DNA of 64,000 bases, taken from positions 62,811,676 to 62,875,675 of the forward strand of contig NC_073692.1 in the NCBI RefSeq assembly GCF_029784155.1. The letters run 5' to 3'. Below are positions 1 through 10,944 of the stretch, in pieces (the stretch's first letter is position 1; each line of letters opens with the position of its first letter). The position numbers and the translations under genes were made by a program. The notes beneath the pieces are model-generated. The model saw only the letters and a list, made by a program, of their open reading frames with translations. It was not told the origin of the DNA and did not search any database. Source of the stretch: Uranotaenia lowii. Taxonomy: Eukaryota; Arthropoda; Insecta; Diptera; Culicidae.

Positions 1-131
1 AGCTGACTGCTGACCGGGTGGCCACAAATGAGGTCTGTTGTAATAGTGATGCATAACCACGAATAGCGAGTTAGAGGAAAGGGTGCTCATATATGCACAG
101 GGTATTAGTAGTGTTCTGTATAACCCACACA
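1..131 (-). repeat. 3' LTR of the non-autonomous LTR element, truncated by the window edge
   Basis: Matches 1895-2025 at an offset of 1894 bases. The complete LTR is predicted to be 163 bp, so about 32 bp lie outside the window. Confidence 0.7.
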
Positions 132-879
132 TTCACCTTCCTCTCCCAAAAACAAAAATAAAACTGAAAAAACAGTACCTTTGGGTTGTTGTAGTGGTGG
201 TTGCAATACAAGGAGAAGTTCACCAATGTCGAAGGTGTCCATCCAAGCTTCGACCACTGCACTGGTTGTTTCTCCTTTACCCTACGGAGCAAAGGGAATA
301 ACAAACCATGATTGCTTGCCATGGTGATCATGATGTGCTGCTATAATCAATGTGAATTATCGAATGGATCGTCAATGGGCTTCAGGAATTACTTAAATAA
401 CGCAGTCCTTAGTCGGAACAACTGGAATAGAACAGTGCCAGCTAACGATCCACAGTCGTGAACTTTCATTCTGGATTCTGGCATTTCTGCATAGCGCTTT
501 CTTGCCGGCATGAGCTCGACGCTGGCAACATTGACGATAGCTTCATTTAACGAACAACCTATTTCGTCTTCGGAAGATCATTACTTTGAGGAACACATAG
601 GACAAATGATCGAGCGACCATCACAAACCATGCACGTTTAAGTTTGAATGGGCCGAACAAAGTATCCTATCATGCTCGGCATGAAACCTTTATTATAAAT
701 TACTCAATTATTAACCAACGGATGTTTGTTCAGTTTCGGCCACATTCAACCGAGTATTTGGTATTAGCATGTTGAACAACCAGTTGCAGTTCTTTTATAT
801 TGCAGATTTTGACGTTCAGATTCGTGTCACTTCCTTTTTTCAAGACTCGCTTATTGTGCAAAAACGCAGCATCACGTAG

Positions 880-1735
880 CTCAATTTCGGTCTAGCGCAG
901 TCATTCAAGCTAGCTTGCTACGCAGCATCTCTATCTCTACTTCGCTCATTTGTTGCACAGCCACTTCAACGCGCTTATCAATTTAAGCTAAATCGCCACT
1001 GATCACTTAACGCACAAACACTCTCGGCACTCCACGACCTCTCAGGCTCGGTCAATGCACAACCGCTCGGGCTTGATAAACCATTCAAGCGTGCTAAATG
1101 CCCAACAACTTGGGTTTGCTCAACGCGCAACTACTGCAGCTCGCCACATGCGCAGCCATTCAGGCTTGCTTCATGCGCAGCGCAGCCGCTGGGGTTCGCT
1201 TAACGCACGGCTACTCAAGCTCACTTAATGCGAAACAACTCGGGTTCGCTTCATGCTAGTCAAGCTAGTCTGCTGGTCAAGCTCGCTACATGCGCAGCTA
1301 TTCTGGCTCGCTTTATGCGCAACCAATGAGGTTTTCGCTCAACGCGCAGCTACTTGTGCTCGCTCATTGCGCAACCACTCGAGTTCGCTTAACGCGCAGC
1401 TACTCAAGCTCGCTACATGCGCAACCATTCAGACTTGCTTAGAACGCAGCCATTCAGGCTCGCTTCATGCGCAACCACTGAGGTTCGCTAAACGCGCAGC
1501 TACTTATGCTCGCTACATGCGCAGCCATTAAGGCTCGCTCCATGCGCAGCCATTCAGACTCGCTTAGAACGCAGCCATTCAGGCTCGCTTCATGCGCAGC
1601 CAATTAGGCTCGCTCCATGCGCAACCAATGAGGTTCGCTAAACGCGCAGCTACTTATACTCGCTACATGCGCAGCCAATAAGGCTCGCTTCATGCGCAAG
1701 TATTTGAGTTCGCTTTACATGCAACCAAATAGTTT
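880..1735. repeat. Minisatellite inside the LTR element
   Basis: Degenerate tandem units of about 30 bp, with a core like GCTCGCTTCATGCGCAGCC followed by an ATTCAG/ACTCAAG variant, alternating with an AACGCGCAGCTACT variant. This gives a higher-order unit of about 60 bp. The reading frame at 1253-1531 is a by-product of the periodicity and is not a gene. Confidence 0.85.
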
Positions 1736-1844
1736 CGCTTCGTATACAATTTTGTAACATTAAATTATGCATAAGGATTGAATTTGGATAATCATTGATT
1801 ACAAACAATTTTTTTAAACTCAATAGTTGGCCCAAAAATTTGGC

Positions 1845-1861
1845 TCCTGGAAGGATCGCCA
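1845..1861 (-). other. Primer binding site, tRNA-Arg-like
   Basis: The plus strand reads TCCTGGAAGGATCGCCA, which has the form of a tRNA 3' end (T-arm strand, acceptor strand, discriminator G, CCA). Its complement lies one base inside the predicted 5' LTR. From memory the ending GATCGCCA resembles insect tRNA-Arg; the exact tRNA needs checking. Confidence 0.6.
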
Positions 1862-1862
1862 T

Positions 1863-2025
1863 TGTGGAAACCACATAATGCCAAGGTGATATTCAGCTGA
1901 CTGCTGACCGGGTGGCCACAAATGAGGTCTGTTGTAATAGTGATGCATAACCACGAATAGCGAGTTAGAGGAAAGGGTGCTCATATATGCACAGGGTATT
2001 AGTAGTGTTCTGTATAACCCACACA
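1863..2025 (-). repeat. 5' LTR of the non-autonomous LTR element
   Basis: 163 bp on the minus strand, starting TGTGTGG and ending CACA just before the primer binding site. It contains a TATATATGAGC-like stretch that could act as a TATA element. The target duplication, if present, would be ATGTT at 2026-2030. Confidence 0.65.
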
Positions 2026-2413
2026 ATGTTGAACACAAATGTACAATAGAGTTCTCAGAAAAAAGATGGATTTCGGGATAAGCACTGTCACTTTGAAACA
2101 TTTTTTGGTACCAATCTGACGAGTGTTGTCAGGTAAATCTTAAAATATTGCTTCCTTACCCCAATTGATTTAAAAATGTTCGATAATTAGCGCAAAGGTC
2201 CGGTTATGGTCGATATTTTGCCAATCAGGCACATGTTGGTCCTTCGAGCCGGTTTTAACAGGAAATGGGGGTGCTCGGTTATTATTTTTACCGAATTCTC
2301 AGGAGTCCCAAAATCCATTAAGTAGTATTTTTCATTGTTTTAACTGACTGTTTTCTGGTTCTTCTTCTTCAGCATTCATCGCTTCCGGTAGGGGGGGTTC
2401 CCCATCTCCAGTC
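2026..2413. other. Unassigned spacer
   Basis: No gene, repeat unit or structural RNA recognised. It runs from the LTR element to the Copia target site. Confidence 0.5.
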
Positions 2414-2418
2414 ATAGT

Positions 2419-2587
2419 TCTTGGGCTGATATAAGAATAAAAGAACGCAAAACTTCCGGGTTTAAGTTAACTTTTATTGAACGATAAAAAACACGAGTAT
2501 TGTTCACGTGAGCGGAAAAGCTTTAATGATGGAGTTTCGTTGTTGTTAAGTTGGTAGTTGTTGACAAGAAGGGATGCCAGTTCAACA
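2419..2587 (-). repeat. Copia 3' LTR
   Basis: 169 bp, minus-strand start TGTTGAACTGG and end CAGCCCAAGA. Same length as the 5' copy at 6528-6696. Confidence 0.95.
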
Positions 2588-2596
2588 CTCCTCCTC
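2588..2596 (-). other. Polypurine tract of the Copia element
   Basis: Minus strand GAGGAGGAG directly abuts the TG of the 3' LTR, the expected position for plus-strand priming. Confidence 0.85.
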
Positions 2597-2741
2597 ATTC
2601 CTTATGGCAACACTGACAGTCCCATCTCACTTGAAAATTTATTGAATTTCGTTGTTCCAAGGGGCTTTGTTAGGATGTCAGCTACCATATGTTCAGTAGA
2701 ACAATACGATAACTGTATAACACGTTTTTCACACAACTCCC

Positions 2742-4046
2742 TTACGTAGCACTCTTTCGTTTCAATATGCTTAGAGCGACGCGTTGTTCAAAATCAGCCA
2801 ACAGTCTTCGAAGCCACACAATCTCCTGACAGGCCTCTCCAAGTGCGATGTATTCCGACTCCATTGATGACAGTGTAACACAACGTTGAAGACGACTGCA
2901 CCAGGATATTGCCGCACCACCATACATGAAAACATATCCTGTTGTTGAACGTCTGGTTTCCGAGTCTCCAGCCCAATCTGCATCGGAATAGCCAACAAGC
3001 TCCATCATGTCACCGTTAAATCGGAGCTTGGCTGACTTGGAACTTTTCAGGAAACGTAATACTCTTTTGGCTGCAATCCAATCAACTGACATTGGGGCGC
3101 TTACTTTTCGGCCAAGAATAGAGGCACTGACTGCCACATCGGGACGAGCACATACAGCAATATAAAGTAACACACCAACCAAGCTGCGGTAAGCTGTGCT
3201 GTCTACAAACGGCTCATCTTTATTCTTCGTAAACGTAAATCCAACTTCCATTGGGGTCTTGACTCCCTTCGCGTCTTGCAAACCGAAACGTGTTGCAACT
3301 TTCTCGATGTAGCCCTCGAGTGACAAACTGTAGTTGCCATCCTGCTTGCATATTTCCAGACCGAGAAAGTAACTTGGTTCTCCGAAGACTGTGATTTCAA
3401 AAGTATCCTGGAACATTTTAGTTATCCGATCTAACTCTATAGGTTCCTTGCAGCCCAACAATATGTCGTCTACATAAACAAGTAGATATACGCTTATTCC
3501 GTCCATTTCCTGATGCAATTTTTGGTTCCAGCATCTTGCCGACTGTTTCAGCCCATAGATACTACGTCGTAATTTGCATACTAGTCCTTCTTCTCCTTTC
3601 TTTATGAAACCAGGTGGCTGTTTCATGTACAGTTCTTCGGATAATTCGCCATACAAGTAAGCAGTTCGTACATCCAAATGTCTCAAATGCAACTTTTGAC
3701 GGGAGGCAACTGCCAAAAAAGTACGCAGAGTCGTCTGTTTGGTCACAGGGGCGAATATTTCATCATAATCTTCTCCAAACTGTTGTGAGAAACCTTGAGC
3801 AACAAGCCGCGCCTTGTATTTGATTATCTCACCAGCTGCATCACGCTTCACCTTATAAATCCATTTGCATCCGACTGGTTTTCGTCCTGCAGAAATTTCG
3901 GTCAGCTCCCATGTCCCATTCGAGCTATGGGACTTCAGCTCCTCCTCCATGGCAACTATCCAATCAGCCTGATGTGGTCCACTGACAGCTTCCAAGTAAG
4001 TTTGTGGTTCCACAACATCAGTGCGGGCAATATTAACTTGATCCAT
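2742..4046 (-). CDS. Copia pol: reverse transcriptase and RNase H part, internally shortened
   Basis: Reverse transcriptase and Copia-type RNase H. The translation opens with the typical reverse transcriptase entry (WIVAMEEEL, GTWELT, GCKWIYKVK) and continues with KARLVAQGF, DVRTAYLYGEL, and YVDD at about residues 191-194. RNase H follows, with SDADWAGD, STTGYVF and SSMESEYIALGEA. The usual stretch of roughly 25-30 residues between the ARCW motif and the YVDD strand is missing in frame (about 3490-3520), so the polymerase is probably inactive. The frame stays open upstream of the first Met to about 4165, where it should join the gag-integrase frame; a one-base shift and a TAG separate them. 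The C-terminus ends a few residues after the last RNase H motif. Confidence 0.93.
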   Translation of the reverse strand: MDQVNIARTDVVEPQTYLEAVSGPHQADWIVAMEEELKSHSSNGTWELTEISAGRKPVGCKWIYKVKRDAAGEIIKYKARLVAQGFSQQFGEDYDEIFAPVTKQTTLRTFLAVASRQKLHLRHLDVRTAYLYGELSEELYMKQPPGFIKKGEEGLVCKLRRSIYGLKQSARCWNQKLHQEMDGISVYLLVYVDDILLGCKEPIELDRITKMFQDTFEITVFGEPSYFLGLEICKQDGNYSLSLEGYIEKVATRFGLQDAKGVKTPMEVGFTFTKNKDEPFVDSTAYRSLVGVLLYIAVCARPDVAVSASILGRKVSAPMSVDWIAAKRVLRFLKSSKSAKLRFNGDMMELVGYSDADWAGDSETRRSTTGYVFMYGGAAISWCSRLQRCVTLSSMESEYIALGEACQEIVWLRRLLADFEQRVALSILKRKSAT

Positions 4047-4162
4047 GTATCTTGACGGGGGAATGCCTTTGGTAACACGTTTAGAACGACGACAGTATTC
4101 TTCCTCGGGAAACCCAGCGAATTCCGAACTTACATCTGAAATGCTATCAATTCTTGCATCAT

Positions 4163-6376
4163 CTAGGAAACTTCAGACGGCACTTCTTCCATGATGTTAG
4201 ATTCGCTAGCTGGTGTTTCAACTACATTATTTTCGTAGTTATCGGTATCGAATTCTCTGGGTTCTGATTTAAAATCGCATGGCAACTCAAGAATTTTAAG
4301 ATCTCGACTAATAGTTATCAGATTGGTAGACGGATCCACAAAACGACAAGCATCTCTACCTTCGCTGTATCCCACAAATACAAGTCTTTTAGCTTTGCTG
4401 CACAGCTTTCGTCGTTTTTCATCAGGAACTTTCACGTAAGCCTCAGAACCAAATACACGTAAATTGGAATAATTCGGTTTCTTGCGGAACCACAGTTCAT
4501 AGGGAGTAGTTTCGATAGAAGAAGACGGTAACATATTTTGCAGGAAATTTGCAGTCGACACTGCCTCTCCCCAGAATCGTTTATCAAGCTGTGCATCAGA
4601 AAGCAAACATCGCATCATTTTTCCCAAGGTTCGATTCTTGCGCTCTGCTGTTCCGTTTTGCTGTGGACTGTATGGAGCTGACGTCTGGTGAAGGATACCA
4701 TTTTCGGCTAGGAACGTTTTCAATTTTTCGTTACAGTACTCGCCTCCACCATCAGAGCGTAAAATTCTCGGAAATATTCCGAATTGATTTTGAATCAAAC
4801 GGCAATATTCGATGATTTTGTATACGGCCTCAGACTTTTTCTTCAACAAATATAAAACGCAATACCGGCTATAATCGTCTACCATAATCATGAAATATCG
4901 GTTTCCTCTTGGAGTGGCAACCTCCATGGGTCCACACAGGTCTGAATGGATCAGGTCACCTACCGCTGTAGACTTAGAATCAGAAACCTTAGGAAATGGG
5001 GACCTGGTCATCTTTCCCTCGCAGCACACTCCACAGATAGAATTGCGGTTACATTCTTGCAGACTCAGGCCGGTTCCCAAATTATGTTTCACAATTTTCA
5101 TCACGGCTTGTGGATCGCGATGACCCAAACGACGATGCCATAGATGGATACAACCTGAATCATGGCCTCCCATGGTTAACAGAGAACTCTGAACAGGATC
5201 AGGAGATAAACTATAGAGATTTCCAAATCGCTGACCGGTGATTACGACTTTTTCATCTTTGGAAATTTTACAGCCGGCCTTATCGAACAAAACAGTAAAT
5301 CCATCATCACAGATTCTACTCACCGATAACAGGTTTGCTGCCAAGGCAGGGACATGGAGCACTTGTTTCAGACTTACGGTTACCGCATTCCCCACGCCAT
5401 TCGCCGAACGAAACTTGCTAAATCCTACTCCTGTCGCAGTAATCCTTTTGCCGTCTGCCAATCCTATCGTTGTTGTTGTAACTTCCACACCACTGAGGAG
5501 CGATGAGTCACAAGTCATATGCGAAGTCGCTCCCGAATCCAAAAACCATACTGCTGTACAAGTGTCTTCTTCTTTTCCCGCATACAGACACACCTCCTCA
5601 GCATCATTTAACACTGCTAAATTAGCATTGTGTTTGCACTCACATTTTTCTCTCACTTTTCTTTCTCCTTCCAACTGGGGACAATATCGCCGAATATGCC
5701 CAATTTGTCCACATTTATGACACACTATTTCTTTCTTTTTCAATCTATCACTTTCTTTGTTATTGTATCCACTACTTCCAATTCTAAACGCCTTTTCACC
5801 AGCCAACGCACTGCTGGACTTCTCGACGCGTTTTCGCCATTCATCCATCAATTTGGATTTGATAAACTCCAAACTCAAATCTTCTTCCGGACGACTTTCC
5901 AAAGCCGTTACTAGGCCATCATAAGATTCATCCAAACTAGACAAAATAATGGCAACCACCCAGTATTCCTGCAAGGCATCACCAATGGATCGTAGACGAT
6001 TCACCAACATAGTGATTTCTGCCAAATGATCACCCATGTTTCCTGATTCCGGTAGATGCATCCGCAGGAGCTTACGGAGAATATGAATCTTCGTTCCAAG
6101 GCTAGAACGAGCATGTTGATGCTGCAACGCCAACCACATATCACGAGCAGATGTGGTGTGAAGAACATAGCATGTTTGATTATCCTCGATAGATAATCCA
6201 ATCAATGCTCTAGCCTTTCCATCTTGAGAAAGCCACTCAGCTGTCGGCTGTTTTGGCCTTTCCTCAAACACTACACTATTCAGCCCTTTATCAATCATCA
6301 GAAGTTCTATGCGGAACTTCCACACCTCGTAGTTGAAATTGTTCAACTTTTCCAACGAGAAATTCATGTCGGCCAT
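4163..6376 (-). CDS. Copia gag, protease and integrase part of the polyprotein
   Basis: N-terminal portion of the single Gag-Pol typical of Copia elements. Gag (UBN2-like: NYEVWKFRI, LIGLSIED, MWLALQ) is followed by one CCHC knuckle (CHKCGQIGHIRRYC). Then come the aspartic protease active site FLDSGATSHM, the integrase HHCC region (LWHRRLGH, C..C) and the DDE core: HSDLCGPM, LRSDGGGEY, and the glutamate in QQNGTAERKNR. I prefer the start at 6376 (MADMNFS); the frame is open to 6496, but those 40 residues do not look like Gag. The frame ends at a TAG just after the integrase C-terminal region, whereas an intact Copia would continue into reverse transcriptase. All catalytic residues seen here are present. 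Confidence 0.93.
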   Translation of the reverse strand: MADMNFSLEKLNNFNYEVWKFRIELLMIDKGLNSVVFEERPKQPTAEWLSQDGKARALIGLSIEDNQTCYVLHTTSARDMWLALQHQHARSSLGTKIHILRKLLRMHLPESGNMGDHLAEITMLVNRLRSIGDALQEYWVVAIILSSLDESYDGLVTALESRPEEDLSLEFIKSKLMDEWRKRVEKSSSALAGEKAFRIGSSGYNNKESDRLKKKEIVCHKCGQIGHIRRYCPQLEGERKVREKCECKHNANLAVLNDAEEVCLYAGKEEDTCTAVWFLDSGATSHMTCDSSLLSGVEVTTTTIGLADGKRITATGVGFSKFRSANGVGNAVTVSLKQVLHVPALAANLLSVSRICDDGFTVLFDKAGCKISKDEKVVITGQRFGNLYSLSPDPVQSSLLTMGGHDSGCIHLWHRRLGHRDPQAVMKIVKHNLGTGLSLQECNRNSICGVCCEGKMTRSPFPKVSDSKSTAVGDLIHSDLCGPMEVATPRGNRYFMIMVDDYSRYCVLYLLKKKSEAVYKIIEYCRLIQNQFGIFPRILRSDGGGEYCNEKLKTFLAENGILHQTSAPYSPQQNGTAERKNRTLGKMMRCLLSDAQLDKRFWGEAVSTANFLQNMLPSSSIETTPYELWFRKKPNYSNLRVFGSEAYVKVPDEKRRKLCSKAKRLVFVGYSEGRDACRFVDPSTNLITISRDLKILELPCDFKSEPREFDTDNYENNVVETPASESNIMEEVPSEVS

Positions 6377-6511
6377 TTGCTTTTTCAAACACAAGCAGAG
6401 ATTAATCAACAAATCTCCCAACAGCTTGCAAACTTGTCCGTTACAAGAAAAAATCAAATCACGACACTTGTTCGAATTTTCCGCGAAATTGATCAACCCG
6501 CACTATCGCTA

Positions 6512-6527
6512 TGCTGGGCCCATAACC
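6512..6527 (-). other. Primer binding site, initiator-tRNA-Met half-molecule type
   Basis: The plus strand reads TGCTGGGCCCATAACC, which is the anticodon arm of insect initiator tRNA-Met (CAT anticodon included). Its complement directly follows the 5' LTR. Priming from an internally cleaved initiator tRNA is a known feature of Drosophila copia. Confidence 0.88.
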
Positions 6528-6696
6528 TCTTGGGCTGATATAAGAATAAAAGAACGCAAAACTTCCGGGTTTAAGTTAACTTTTATTGAACGATAAAAAA
6601 CACGAGTATTGTTCACGTGAGCGGAAAAACTTTAATGATGGAGTTTCGTTGTTGTTAAGTTGGTAGTTGTTGACAAGAAGGGATGCCAGTTCAACA
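6528..6696 (-). repeat. Copia 5' LTR
   Basis: 169 bp. One base difference from the 3' LTR was noticed. It carries the promoter and is followed by the target duplication ATAGT. Confidence 0.95.
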
Positions 6697-6701
6697 ATAG
6701 T

Positions 6702-7094
6702 TCAAAATTTAAAAAAACTGCCAAATATAAATAACAACAAAAATAGGATTTAAACAAGATAGATAGAGAAAGAATATAAAAATTATTAGTAGAAAAATGG
6801 AAAAAAACGAAATGAAAATGTACAATAATTCTTGATTTTATTCTTTAAAAAACCAATTTCAACCCACTGTGTGGTCCGTAGCGATTCCAACGCACTGTCG
6901 TTTTTCTTTGTTCCCGACAGCAGAAAACCACACAACAGCACTGGCCTCTTCCTCTCCATAGCTGGGTAACAATGATGAACGTGTGAGCGCTTTTGTTCTT
7001 AGCACGCACTCGATAGAACTGATGATGGTGATTACCGTACAGCACTCGCCTCAACCCAGGTCTTCGGAACGATCAGCAACTTAGTGACTTTAAC
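6702..7094. other. Unassigned spacer between Copia and LINE
   Basis: AT-rich, no recognisable coding sequence or repeat family. Confidence 0.5.
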
Positions 7095-7267
7095 GTTTCG
7101 GAATTTTTTTTTTTTTTTTTTTTAACAATTCTTTATTTGAAACGGCTCATACCTTTAGGCTTTAAGGAGCCAAAATCGATTTTGTTGTTTACAATTGTTT
7201 TCTTAACTTAACACTTTGTGAGAGGAGAAAGGAAGATAGAAAGGGAAATATGAAAATAAAAAAGAAA

Positions 7268-10200
7268 TTATAGACGAAGATCGATAGCTTTTAGAAAAAG
7301 GTAGATTTCGAACATGTAGTCCAAATCTAGCACAGCTAGTACATCTCTAACTGGAACATTAGGTGGTTTTCCTCGGGCCCTAAGGGAGTCTATTAAATTC
7401 GTTCTGGCGACAAGATGGACCTCACACGACCAAACAATATGCTCGATGTCATGGTAACCTTGGCCGCAACTACACAAATTGCTGCCAGCAATGTCAAAAC
7501 GATAGAGTACCGCGTCTAAGGAACAATGATTGGACATGAGACGGGAAAATATACGAATAAAATCCCGACTCAAGTTCAATCTATTGAACCATGGTTTAAG
7601 GCTTACCTTTGGGATAATCGAGTGGAGCCACCGACCATCCTCATCCTCGTCCCATTTGCGCTGCCAGTTGACAAGAGAGTTCCCTCGTACCAAGAAGTAG
7701 AATTCGTTGAAGACGATTTCACGTGGATACGTGTCGCCTTCCGTCGCCCCCACCTTTGCCAGAGAGTCTGCCTTCTCATTGCCCACTATCGAGCAATGAG
7801 AGGGAACCCAAACAAAGGTAATGGGAAAGCGACGTCTTGTTAAAGCACTCAAAGTATCCCGTATCTTCTCTAGGAAGAACGGCGAGTGCTTTCCCGGTCG
7901 TATTGATCGTATTGCGTCAACTGAGCTTAGACTATCCGTTACAATGTAGTAGTGCCCAACAGGCCGTGAGGCGATGCTGTCCAAGGCCCAGTGAATAGCT
8001 GCTAACTCTGCTATATACACAGAGCATGGAGACTGGAGGTTATAAGAGGCGCTAGTTGTTTCGTTGAACACTCCGAATCCCGTTGATTCCTCAATTAGAG
8101 ACCCATCGGTAAAGTACATTTTGTCAGCATCGACGTGTCTATATTTAGCTTCGAAAATTCTTGGAATCAGAAGTGGGCGATGCGAATCCGGGATTCCACG
8201 AATTTCCTGCTGCATAGACAAATCAAACTGGGCAGAAGAATTATCGTAGTGTGGGCTGAAAACACGAGTTGGAGAATACGAAGAAGGGTTTACCTGCATT
8301 GACATGAGGACATAGTATACAGACATAAATCTTGTTCGAAAATTTTGCTCAAGTAACCTTTCAAAATTAACGATCACCAATGGGTTCATGACCTCACACC
8401 TGATGAGGAACCGAAGTGATAGTAGATTGTATCGATCTTTCAAAGGGAGTATTCCTGCCAAAACTTCAAGACTCATGTTGTGCGTTGAGAGCCCATTGCG
8501 ATGCGGAGACAACGGTATTGGATACGCTCGAGTTTGATGAGGTGAGATTTGGCAGCTGACTGGAAACAGAAGCTACCATATTCCATCACTGAAAGAATGG
8601 TTGTTCGATACAATTTTAAAAGATCTTCTGGGTGGGCTCCCCACCAGGTGCCTGTGATTGATCGGAGAAAATTTATTCTTTGTTGGCATTTTCCTTTCAG
8701 ATACTCAATGTGGGCTCTCCAGGTACACTTGGAGTCAAACCAAACCCCAAGATACTTAAAACACCTCGATTGAGTGATCGTTCTGCCTAGGAGTTGAAGC
8801 TTCGGTTGAGCAGGTCTATGTTTCTTAGAGAAAACAACCATCTCCGTTTTCTGAGGGGAAAACTCAATCCCAAGCCCCAACGCCCAGGAAGACAATCTGT
8901 CTAAAGTATCTTGTAAAGGTCTGTGCAGATGAGACTCGGAAGATCCTGTGACAGACACCACGCCGTCATCTGCAAGTTGTCTTAGAGTGCAGCCTTCAGA
9001 GAGACAACTATCGATGTCACTTACGTAAAAGTTGTACAAAAGTGGACTTAAACATGAACCCTGTGGGAGGCCCATGTAGGAGGTTCTTCTAATTGCAATA
9101 TCTCCGTGAGCAAAGTTCAGATGTTTCTCACAAAGCAAGCTGTATAAGATGTTGTTCAATAGTGGAGGCAGACCCCGGGAGTGCAACTTGTCTGACAACA
9201 CCTCTATTGAGACTGCATCAAAAGCTCCCTTTATGTCTAGAAACACTGAAGCCATTTGCTCACGTTTTGCGTACGCCATTTGTATCTCTGAAGACAGCAA
9301 AGCAAGACAATCGTTTGTTCCTTTGCCCCTTCGAAACCCAAATTGAGTATCTGAAAGGAGACCATTTGTTTCTACCCATTTATCCAAACGAAACAAAATC
9401 ATTTTCTCCATCAATTTACGTATACAAGACAACATCGCTATTGGACGGTACGAATTCGCATCGGACGCTGGTTTCCCGGGCTTTTGGATAGCGATAACTC
9501 TCACTTGTCTCCACTCTTGGGGAACAATGTTATGCTCCATGAATTGATTAAATAAATTTAACAAGCGAAATTTGGCGGCGTCCGGAAGGTTTTTCAACAA
9601 GTTAAATCTAATTTTATCAATACCCGGAGCTGAATTGTTGCAAGAGAGGAGGGCAAGTGAGAATTCGACCATCGAAAAACTGGAATCCAGACCACACCTT
9701 TCAGGAAGCACATCCCGGATTATTTTTTGTACAGGCGTAGAATCTGGACAGACTTTCCGTGCGAAGTTAAATATCCATCTATGTGAATATTCCTCACTTT
9801 CATTCGTAGATGATCTATTACGCATGCTTCGTGCCACTCTCCACAAGGTACTCAAGGATGTTTCTCTTGATAAGCCACCCACAAAATTCCTCCAATACGC
9901 CTTTTTCTTCCCCTTGACCAATTTTTTAAACTGATTTTCAAGGGAAACATATACTTCAAAAAGGGCGAGAGTTCCATATTTCCGAAAATCTTTGAATGCT
10001 TTTGATTTGTCCTTATAAAGCTTGGAACACTGCTGGTCCCACCACGGGTTTGGAGGCCTTCGGGGAACTGATGAATCTGGGATGGGTTTTGTTTGAGCGC
10101 AAAGTGCACTTTCATGTATTAAACGTGAAAGAAAGTGGTACTCCTCTGCAGGAGGTAAAACATTCGTAGAACCGATTGCTGATGTTATTTCGTCCGAGTA

Positions 10201-10944
10201 TTTTTTCCAGTCGATGTGTCTTGTAAGGTCATATGTCATATTTATTGTGTTTGAAGAGCTAACCCCATTGGCGATTGTAATTTTGATTGGCAAGTGATCA
10301 CTACCATTGAGATCAGGGATTACCTTCCACTGGCAATCCAATGATAGTGAGTTTGAGCAGAGTGAGAGGTCAATTGCACTTTGTCTTGCAGGAGGTTTAG
10401 GTACTCGTGTTTTTTCACCCGTGTTCAAAATTGTTAAATTGAAACTGTCGCAAATGTCATAAATAAGAGTAGAACGACTATCGTCAATTTGTTCTCCCCA
10501 GACAGTTCCATGCGAATTAAAGTCACCCAGGATCAACCTTGGCTCAGGGAGCACTGAGCACAGGTCCTCTAGGTGACGTCGATCCACTGCAACTCTATGA
10601 GGCCAGTACAAACTGACAACGCATAAGTCCTTACCTCTTATAGTTGTATGACATGCAACAGCTTCAATTCCTCCTGATAAAGGGAGGTGGATTCTATAGA
10701 AGGAGTGGTGCTTATTGATCCCCAAAAGCACCCCTCCATAAGAATCGTCGCGGTCTAGACGTATGACATTAAAATCGTGGAATGAGATGTTAGATTGTGA
10801 AGAAAGCCAAGTTTCGGACAACGCAAAAATATCGCAACTAGTTTCATGAAGTAAAAATTTGAACGGGTCCAGTTTAGGGACGAGACTACGACAATTCCAC
10901 TGTAAAACAGTGATATCTCCGACCTCTCGGCGTAAATTAGCCAT
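7268..10944 (-). pseudogene. LINE ORF2, frameshifted near 8488
   Basis: Encodes, in order, an apurinic-type endonuclease (LQWNCRSL, SETWLS, LILGDFNSHG, GSDHLPIK), a reverse transcriptase (RPIAMLSC, QFGFRRGKGTND, FLDIKGAFDAVS, GLPQGSCLSPLLYNF, QLADD), an RNase H (YFTDGSLIEE, AELAAIHWAL, VTDSLSSV, WVPSHCSIVGNEKADS) and a terminal CCHC-like knuckle (CSCGQGYHDIEHIVWSC). The frame changes between the reverse transcriptase and RNase H domains. Compared with the intact relative at 19601-23287, a net 7 bases are missing just after the CLRIAMGS motif. Both halves are otherwise open, so this is a recent lesion. The start ATG overlaps the ORF1 stop by 8 bases. Confidence 0.92.

Larger units (their letters stand above)
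1..2025 (-). mobile_element. Non-autonomous LTR retrotransposon (TRIM/LARD-like), left end outside the window
   Basis: Bases 1-131 are repeated without visible change at 1895-2025. Read on the minus strand both copies begin TGTGTGG. A purine run (complement of 136-147) lies 4 bases upstream of the 3' copy and can serve as polypurine tract. A 17-base sequence ending in the complement of a tRNA CCA end follows the 5' copy. The interior (132-1862) has no credible reading frame and is mostly minisatellite, so the element must have used proteins from another element. The left LTR runs off the window start, so its target duplication cannot be checked. The LTR interpretation is an inference from these three coordinated signals. 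Confidence 0.7.
2419..6696 (-). mobile_element. Ty1/Copia LTR retrotransposon, recent insertion, defective
   Basis: A 4.28-kb element bounded by 169-bp LTRs that differ at one base noticed (G versus A in the GCGGAAAA(G/A)CTTTAATG stretch). It is flanked by the 5-bp duplication ATAGT (2414-2418 and 6697-6701). From its 5' end it has LTR, primer site complementary to initiator-tRNA-Met, gag, protease, integrase, reverse transcriptase/RNase H, purine tract and LTR; integrase before reverse transcriptase is the Copia order. Two lesions are visible: a reading-frame break near 4165 and a shortened reverse transcriptase near 3490-3520. LTR identity indicates recent insertion, possibly of an already defective copy mobilised in trans. 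Confidence 0.96.

Noticed and set aside
880..1735. CRISPR-like array
   Set aside because: Units are contiguous and degenerate without unique spacers, in a eukaryotic genome and inside an LTR element.
1845..1861. tRNA 3' end as a tRNA gene
   Set aside because: No upstream cloverleaf; it sits at the LTR boundary as expected of a primer site.
5238..5720. 160-codon open frame on the plus strand inside the Copia element
   Set aside because: It is antisense to the protease/zinc-knuckle coding region, has no recognisable product, and its length is explained by the conserved opposite frame.
6512..6527. tRNA-Met fragment as a tRNA gene
   Set aside because: Only the anticodon arm is present and it directly abuts the LTR; it is a primer binding site.
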